A DNA stretch of 10,536 nt. Origin: Rhodospirillales bacterium. Lineage in GTDB: Bacteria; Pseudomonadota; Alphaproteobacteria; Rhodospirillales; Magnetospirillaceae. Of this stretch, positions 6,323-10,536 are shown piece by piece. The DNA is taken from positions 1-10,536 of the forward strand of contig JASHSH010000195.1 in the NCBI GenBank assembly GCA_030040955.1, read 5' to 3'. The position numbers were made by a program, and so were the translations under genes. Numbering within the stretch: the stretch's first letter is position 1; each line of letters starts with the position of its first letter. The notes under the pieces are model-generated. The model did no database searches, was not told the origin of the DNA, and was given only the letters and a program-made list of their open reading frames with translations.

Positions 6323-7131
6323 TGGAGCGGGCCAAGGTCGAGGCGAACCGCAACTCCGATGCGGCACCGGCGGCGGTCCTCGTCGAGGATCTGCACAAGC
6401 GCTTCGGCAAGCTGGAGGTGCTCAAGGGCATATCGCTCGAGGCGGCGCAGGGCGATGTCGTTTCGATCCTCGGGTCGTCGGGCTCGGGCAAGTCGACCCT
6501 GCTGCGGTGCCTCAACCTGCTCGAGACGCCCGATAGCGGCACCCTCGCCCTCGGCGGCGATCGGATTCACTTCGCCACCGACGCCCGCGGTCGCGTGGTC
6601 CGCCCCGACCGCGAGCAGGTGGAGCGGCTGCGGCGCGACGCCGCCATGGTCTTCCAGCACTTCAATCTCTGGACGCATATGACGGTGCTGGAGAATGTGA
6701 TCGAGGCGCCGGTGCATGTGCTGAAGCGGTCGCGCGCGGAGTGCGTCGCCGAGGCCGAGGCCTTGCTCGCGAAGGTCGGCATCGCCGACCGCCGCCATCA
6801 TTATCCCGCGCACCTGTCGGGCGGACAGCAACAGCGCGCCGCGATCGCGCGGGCGCTGGCCATGCATCCGAAGGTGCTGCTGTTCGACGAACCCACCTCC
6901 GCGCTCGATCCCGAGCTGGTCGGCGAGGTCTTGCGCGTGATGCGTGCGCTCGCCGACGAGGGCCGGACCATGCTGGTCGTGACGCATGAGATGGGGTTCG
7001 CCCACGAAGTCTCCTCGCGCGTCCTGTTCCTGCATGAAGGCAAGGTCGACGAGGAAGGCGCGCCGGGCGAGATTTTCGGCCACCCCAGGTCCGAGCGCCT
7101 GCGCCAGTTTCTGTCAAGAATCCGAAAATGA
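6319..7131 (+). CDS. Amino-acid ABC transporter ATP-binding protein (HisP/OccP type)
   Basis: A 270-residue cytoplasmic ATPase that powers the importer. Walker A is G-S-S-G-S-G-K-S-T (52-60), the Q-loop glutamine is in V-F-Q-H-F-N-L-W (111-118), the signature L-S-G-G-Q-Q-Q-R is at 166-173, Walker B with catalytic Glu is L-L-F-D-E-P (187-192), and the switch His is at 223 (V-T-H-E-M). The H-F-N-L-W-T-H-M-T-V stretch is typical of the histidine/octopine/nopaline subgroup. The first 18 or so residues form a polar, Ala/Asn-rich extension before the ABC domain. GGAGGG (6308-6313) lies 5 bases before the ATG; a second ATG follows directly at 6322. The gap to the aminotransferase is 54 bases, with no hairpin that would separate them. 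Confidence 0.93.
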   Translation: MMERAKVEANRNSDAAPAAVLVEDLHKRFGKLEVLKGISLEAAQGDVVSILGSSGSGKSTLLRCLNLLETPDSGTLALGGDRIHFATDARGRVVRPDREQVERLRRDAAMVFQHFNLWTHMTVLENVIEAPVHVLKRSRAECVAEAEALLAKVGIADRRHHYPAHLSGGQQQRAAIARALAMHPKVLLFDEPTSALDPELVGEVLRVMRALADEGRTMLVVTHEMGFAHEVSSRVLFLHEGKVDEEGAPGEIFGHPRSERLRQFLSRIRK

Positions 7132-7185
7132 CGCGCGGCGCCTTGCTCGCCAAATCTACCGCGCCGCCACACCGGGGAGCCGGAA

Positions 7186-8583
7186 ATGCCGAATGAGATT
7201 CGCCCGCGTCTCAATTCGCTCGAAGCGGTGGATGCCGCCTATCACCTGCATCCCTACACCAACGCGGTCGCGCAGGAGAAAGACGGGCCGCTGGTCATCA
7301 CCGGCGGCGACGGCGTGCACGTGATCGACGCGTCGGGACGGCGCTATATTGAGGGGCTCGCCGGCCTGTTCTGCGCGTCGCTCGGCTTCAGCGAGGCGCG
7401 TCTGGTGGAAGCCGCCACCCGGCAGCTGAAGGCGATGCCCTTCTATCACGCCTTCGGCCACAAGGCGACCGAGCCCGGCGCCCTGCTCGCCGAGCGGCTG
7501 ATCGCGATGGCGCCGGTCCCGATGGCGAAGGTGTTCTTCGCCGGTTCCGGCTCCGAGGCCAACGACACGGCCGTGAAGCTGATCTGGTACTACAACAACG
7601 CGGTGGGCCGGCCGCGGAAGAAGAAGATCGTCTCGCGCCTGCGCGCCTATCACGGCGTCACCGTGGCGACGGCGAGCCTCACCGGGCTCCCCAACAACCA
7701 CCGCGATTTCGATCTGCCGATACCCGGCATCCTGCATGCCATGTGCCCGCATTTCTACCGCCATGGCGAGCCGGGCGAGACCGAAGAGCAGTTCGCGACG
7801 CGCTGCGCCGCCGATCTTGAGGCGCTGATCGAGCGCGAGGGGCCGGATACGATCGCCGCCTTCTTCGCCGAGCCGGTGATGGTGTCGGGCGGCGTCATCG
7901 TGCCGCCCCCGACCTATTTCGCCAAGATCCAGCCGATTCTGAAGCGTCACGATATCCTGCTGGTCGCCGACGAGGTGATCTGCGGCTTCGGACGGACCGG
8001 CAACATGTTCGGCACCCAGACCTTCGGCCTGGAGCCGGACATGATCTCGCTCGCCAAGCAGCTGTCGGCCGCTTATCTGCCGATCTCGGCGCTGATGATC
8101 AATGCGAAGATCTACCAGGCGATCGCGGCCGAGAGCGTGAAGATCGGCGTCTTCGCCCACGGCTTCACCTATTCCGGCCACCCGGTGGCCGCCGCGGTCG
8201 CCCTCGAGGCGCTTAAGATCTACGAGGAGCGCGACATCGTCGCGCATGTCCGCGAGGTGGCGCCCCTCTTCCAGGAGTGGGTCCGGCGCCTCGGCGGTCA
8301 TCCCCTGATCGGGGAGGCCCGCGGCGTCGGTCTGGTTGCCGGGCTCGAAGTCTCCCCCGACAAGAAGAACCGCGCCCTGTTCGACCCGTCGCTCGCGGTG
8401 GCCGCCGAAGCGGCGCGCCGCGCCCAGGCGCACGGCGTGATCACCCGCGGGCTGGGCGACACCATCAACCTGTGCCCGCCGCTCATCATCGACGAGTCGG
8501 AGATCGACGAATTGATGGCCCGCATCGAACGCGCGTTCGACGATACGCTGGCTTGGGCGCGTGACCGCGGCCTGATGGCCTGA
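7186..8583 (+). CDS. Class III omega-aminotransferase (putrescine/beta-alanine/GABA-pyruvate type)
   Basis: A 465-residue PLP enzyme of fold type I that moves a terminal amine to pyruvate or a similar keto acid. The phosphate-binding G-S-G-S-E-A-N-D is at 120-127, Y-H-G stacking the cofactor at 155-157, the Asp that contacts the pyridine nitrogen at 262 (A-D-E-V-I-C-G-F-G-R), and the Schiff-base Lys at 291 (S-L-A-K-Q-L-S). H-G-F-T-Y-S-G-H-P (325-333) completes the active site. L-R-A-Y-H-G-V-T-V-A-T-A-S-L-T-G-L resembles SpuC-like putrescine/polyamine and omega-amino acid:pyruvate aminotransferases. GGGGAG (7174-7179) lies 6 bases before the ATG. As last gene behind the importer, it would consume the amine released by the ureohydrolase. 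No dehydrogenase for the resulting semialdehyde is in the window. Donor specificity is not readable. Confidence 0.9.
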   Translation: MPNEIRPRLNSLEAVDAAYHLHPYTNAVAQEKDGPLVITGGDGVHVIDASGRRYIEGLAGLFCASLGFSEARLVEAATRQLKAMPFYHAFGHKATEPGALLAERLIAMAPVPMAKVFFAGSGSEANDTAVKLIWYYNNAVGRPRKKKIVSRLRAYHGVTVATASLTGLPNNHRDFDLPIPGILHAMCPHFYRHGEPGETEEQFATRCAADLEALIEREGPDTIAAFFAEPVMVSGGVIVPPPTYFAKIQPILKRHDILLVADEVICGFGRTGNMFGTQTFGLEPDMISLAKQLSAAYLPISALMINAKIYQAIAAESVKIGVFAHGFTYSGHPVAAAVALEALKIYEERDIVAHVREVAPLFQEWVRRLGGHPLIGEARGVGLVAGLEVSPDKKNRALFDPSLAVAAEAARRAQAHGVITRGLGDTINLCPPLIIDESEIDELMARIERAFDDTLAWARDRGLMA

Positions 8584-8587
8584 GCGC

Positions 8588-8606
8588 CGGCCGGCCCACC
8601 CGGCCG
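8588..8606 (+). terminator. GC-rich hairpin just after the aminotransferase
   Basis: A perfect 7-base stem, CGGCCGG and CCGGCCG, with loop CCCAC, begins 5 bases after the stop codon. It lacks the U-run of a standard intrinsic terminator. It may end or stabilise the rightward transcript, but in DNA this GC-rich short stems also occur by chance. Confidence 0.35.
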
Positions 8607-9138
8607 CCGCCCTGCTCGCCAACGCGGAGATCGGCCGCCTCATTCTCGGGAGCGCGATGGGGGAGCGCAGTTGACGCCGAACCATCTGGTCGCCGCTCCT
8701 AAGGTGGGTTCGCTCACGGGCGGGATGAAGGCAATGGCGGGGGTGTCCGCCATGAGGCACCGATATCGTATCTTATATCAATGAGTTAGCTTATGGAAAC
8801 TCGGCGTACCCGTAGTCCTATCCACAAGAGGGGCGCGAATTCGGGCGAACGGCTACGCACGCAGACGAACAGTGAAAGACGTATGGATTTTCGGGTTTGG
8901 GAACCCAACTACTACGTAAGATCTTCTACTAGGCGCATCAGAGACTCACCGTCAGGTCCGCCCATCGCATTGATCCTGACGCGGCCGATCAGAGTTCACG
9001 TTGCCGCAAATGGCCCAGAGCAGACACCTGGATCAGGCACACGTACCCCGCGGCCACAAGATCGGGTGCGGATCGCCCTAGCGGCGGGCGGGAAATTCAC
9101 CGAACGATCGACCACAAACCCGGCGAGACTGCTTGTAG

Positions 9139-9167
9139 ACCCGGTTCCGGCCCGGTTGCGGCCGGGT
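9139..9167 (-). terminator. Hairpin behind the BtuF-like gene
   Basis: ACCCGG (9139-9144) pairs with CCGGGT (9162-9167); alternatively CCGGCC (9147-9152) pairs with GGCCGG (9160-9165) over a 7-base loop. It starts 8 bases beyond the BtuF-like stop on the minus strand, where a terminator for the nrdB transcript would lie. No U-run follows on either strand. Confidence 0.35.
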
Positions 9168-9175
9168 GTCGCGCC

Positions 9176-9955
9176 CTAGAAATTCGCGACGATGCGCCGG
9201 AGGGCCATAAGTCCGTCGGTGAGCGCGGCCGGACCCGGCTGCAGAATCAGCGACGACTTGATCTCGTGCAGCGCGCCGGCCCGCACCGCTGGTATCCGAT
9301 CGAAACCGGGTCGGGCGACCAACTTCTCCGGGCGAAACTTCTCGCCGCACCACGAGCCGACGATGATGTCGGGCTGACGCTCGATGATCTCGTCGACGGT
9401 GACCAGCCGCTCCTTTGCCGCTTTGCCGACCGCGCGGTCTGCGAAGATGTCGATCCCGCCGGCGGCGTCGATCAGTTCCGACACCCATTGGATGCCGGAG
9501 ATCATCGGCTCGTCCCACTCCTCGAAATAGATTTTGGGCCGCTCCGGGCGCGTAGTCGTCTCGCGGCGCGCCTCGGCCAGGCCGGCGGCCAATTCCCGCG
9601 CGAGTCCCTCGGCCCGCTCCGTCGCACCGACTAGGGCGCCGAGCGTGCGGATCATGTCGAATATCCCGGCGAGGCTGCGCTGGTTGAAGGCATGGACCGC
9701 GACGCCTTGGCGGATCAGCTCGGCGACGATGTCGGCCTGAAGATCGGAAAAGCTCAGGACCAAATCCGGCTTGAGATCCAAGATCGCGGGGATATCGGCG
9801 GAGGTGAACGCGGAGATGCGCGGCTTTTCGCGCCGCGCCTGGGGCGGTCGGACGCAATAGCCGGAAATCCCGACGATCCGGTCCTGCTCGCCGAGAAGGT
9901 AAAGAGTCTCGACCGTCTCCTCGGTCAGGCAGACGATTCGTTCGGCGGGAAACAC
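9176..9955 (-). CDS. BtuF/FepB-fold cobalamin-binding-like protein without signal peptide
   Basis: 259 residues starting at GTG 9955. The fold is that of the vitamin B12/siderophore binding proteins (periplasmic binding protein, PF01497): R-I-V-C-L-T-E-E-T-V-E-T-L-Y-L-L-G at 6-22, D-R-I-V-G-I-S-G-Y (25-33), S-A-F-T-S-A-D-I-P (48-56), then L-K-P-D-L-V-L (61-67) in the first lobe; a linking helix near 100-130; and E-E-W-D-E-P (145-150), A-A-G-G (164-167), Q-P-D-I-I-V-G (194-200) in the second. The mature domain begins within a few residues of the start, so no signal peptide or lipoprotein box is possible; an upstream extension to 10018 is Arg/Gly-rich, not hydrophobic, and overlaps nrdB. GGGGAGG 5 bases before the GTG confirms the start. 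It follows nrdB by 14 bases. No btuC/btuD permease or ATPase is adjacent. The ligand is unproven. Confidence 0.83.
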   Translation of the reverse strand: MFPAERIVCLTEETVETLYLLGEQDRIVGISGYCVRPPQARREKPRISAFTSADIPAILDLKPDLVLSFSDLQADIVAELIRQGVAVHAFNQRSLAGIFDMIRTLGALVGATERAEGLARELAAGLAEARRETTTRPERPKIYFEEWDEPMISGIQWVSELIDAAGGIDIFADRAVGKAAKERLVTVDEIIERQPDIIVGSWCGEKFRPEKLVARPGFDRIPAVRAGALHEIKSSLILQPGPAALTDGLMALRRIVANF

Positions 9956-9960
9956 GTCCG

Positions 9961-9967
9961 CCTCCCC
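9961..9967 (-). promoter_or_regulatory. Ribosome binding site fixing the GTG start of the BtuF-like gene
   Basis: On the minus strand GGGGAGG ends 5 bases before GTG 9955 and lies directly behind the nrdB stop. It excludes the longer reading that begins at 10018 inside nrdB, and so supports a protein that has no export signal. Confidence 0.7.
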
Positions 9968-9969
9968 AG

Positions 9970-10536
9970 CTAGGCCGCGCCGTGCCGGGCGGCCTCCCGA
10001 GCCTCGAATTCCGCCCACACGCCGTCCAGCCCGTCCCAGCTTCCGCGGCTCGCGCCCTTGGAATACTCGGTGGCGCGCTGTTCAAAGAAATTGGCGTGCT
10101 CGACCCCGTTGAGGATTTCGACCAGCCAGGGCAGCGGATGCGCGCGCAGCGGCCTATAGCCGGTCTCGGTCTCCTCGAAGCGGCCGAATACGGGCGCGAG
10201 CTTGAGCTGTGTCAGACGCCAGTCGGCGATGTAGCGGACATAGGATTTGATATCGGCGGCCGTCATACCCTTGATGTCGCCGAGGCCGAACGCCAGATCG
10301 ACGAACTTCTCCTCCAGCCCGACCATCGTCTTGGCGACATCGACGATATCGTCGCGCACGGCCGGAGTGACCGCGCCGGTCTCGCGGTTCCACTCGTGGA
10401 ACAGGCGGATGACGCCTTCGCAATGCAGGCTCTCGTCGCGCACCGACCAGCTTACGATCTGGCCCATGCCGTTCATCTTGTTGTGGCGCGGAAAGTTGAG
10501 CAGCATGGCGAAGCTCGCGAACAGCGCCATGCCTTC
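9970..10536 (-). CDS. nrdB: Class I ribonucleotide reductase beta subunit (5' end missing)
   Basis: The last 188 residues are visible; the N-terminal half lies beyond the right edge. NrdB holds the di-iron/tyrosyl radical site that starts reduction of ribonucleoside diphosphates to deoxyribonucleotides with NrdA. The fragment begins E-G-M-A-L-F-A-S-F-A and runs through N-K-M-N-G-M-G-Q-I to W-S-V-R-D-E-S-L-H (31-38), which supplies two metal ligands, Glu35 and His38 of the fragment, equivalent to E. coli Glu238 and His241. Further family blocks are R-Y-I-A-D-W-R-L (100-107), H-P-L-P-W-L (about 133-138), and N-F-F-E-Q-R-A-T-E-Y-S-K-G (about 149-161). The first four metal ligands and the radical Tyr are outside the window. 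The C-terminal tail, which in other NrdB proteins docks on NrdA, here ends R-E-A-A-R-H-G-A-A after an Ala/Glu-rich stretch. It is followed at 14 bases by the BtuF-like gene. Confidence 0.93.
   Translation of the reverse strand, partial: EGMALFASFAMLLNFPRHNKMNGMGQIVSWSVRDESLHCEGVIRLFHEWNRETGAVTPAVRDDIVDVAKTMVGLEEKFVDLAFGLGDIKGMTAADIKSYVRYIADWRLTQLKLAPVFGRFEETETGYRPLRAHPLPWLVEILNGVEHANFFEQRATEYSKGASRGSWDGLDGVWAEFEAREAARHGAA

Larger units (their letters stand above)
8584..9175. other. Gene-poor region between convergent transcripts
   Basis: About 590 bases without a convincing gene. The first 100 or so bases are as GC-rich as the neighbours. From about 8760 to 8935 there are AT-rich patches (GATAT at 8762-8766 mirrored by ATATC at 8775-8779; AAGATCTT at 8918-8925) and repeated CTACTA (8909-8914 and 8926-8931). 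A frame open from 8793 to 9179 lacks a ribosome binding site, has codon use unlike the neighbours and runs past the opposite gene's stop, so it is not annotated. I see no tRNA, inverted-repeat element end or known RNA motif. Confidence 0.5.

Noticed and set aside
7156..8760. 534-codon minus-strand frame opposite the aminotransferase
   Set aside because: Shadow; the plus strand holds a complete class III aminotransferase with all active-site residues.
8951..8980. Inverted repeat GTCAGG/CCTGAC with an 18-base loop
   Set aside because: Only 6 bases per arm with a long loop and no neighbouring element; expected by chance in a stretch of this length.
8793..9179. 128-codon plus-strand frame in the intergenic region
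   Set aside because: No ribosome binding site, codon use unlike the neighbours (AGG, AGA, CTA, GTA, TCA), no recognisable domain, and it runs past the stop of the opposite gene.
9956..10018. Upstream extension of the BtuF-like protein to an ATG at 10018
   Set aside because: It would overlap the nrdB end, is not hydrophobic, so adds no signal peptide, and ignores the strong GGGGAGG in front of GTG 9955.

Overview
The window is GC-rich chromosomal DNA, most likely from an alphaproteobacterium (Rhodospirillales or Hyphomicrobiales type). This is inferred from strong G/C bias at third codon positions, from ATGA start/stop overlaps, and from the alphaproteobacterial look of the proteins. I see no rRNA, tRNA, CRISPR array, intact insertion sequence or phage gene.

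Positions 1-8583 look like one catabolic locus built around a GntR/FCD regulator. On the minus strand, reading leftward from about 3085, are a gamma-glutamyltransferase-fold Ntn-hydrolase (HpxW-like, no signal peptide), a ureohydrolase of the agmatinase/guanidinobutyrase family, and a stand-alone GyrI-like effector-binding domain cut off by the left edge. On the plus strand, from 3220, are the GntR/FCD regulator, a polar amino-acid/opine ABC importer (NocT-like binding protein, two HisQ/HisM-type permeases, HisP-type ATPase) and a class III omega-aminotransferase. The divergent promoter region holds an imperfect palindrome that could be the regulator's operator.

Together the genes suggest uptake of a basic, guanidino- or N-acyl-substituted amino compound, removal of an acyl or gamma-glutamyl group, removal of urea from a guanidino group, and transamination of the freed omega-amine. 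The exact substrate cannot be read from the sequence. Several ligand-contact positions of the binding protein differ from the lysine/arginine/ornithine binders.

Positions 8584-9175 are a gene-poor stretch of about 590 bases between convergent transcripts. It has a hairpin at each end and, in the middle, less GC-biased DNA that does not look coding.

Positions 9176-10536, on the minus strand, hold the 3' part of nrdB (class I ribonucleotide reductase small subunit, running off the right edge). Fourteen bases behind it is a BtuF/FepB-fold 'cobalamin-binding' protein with no signal peptide.
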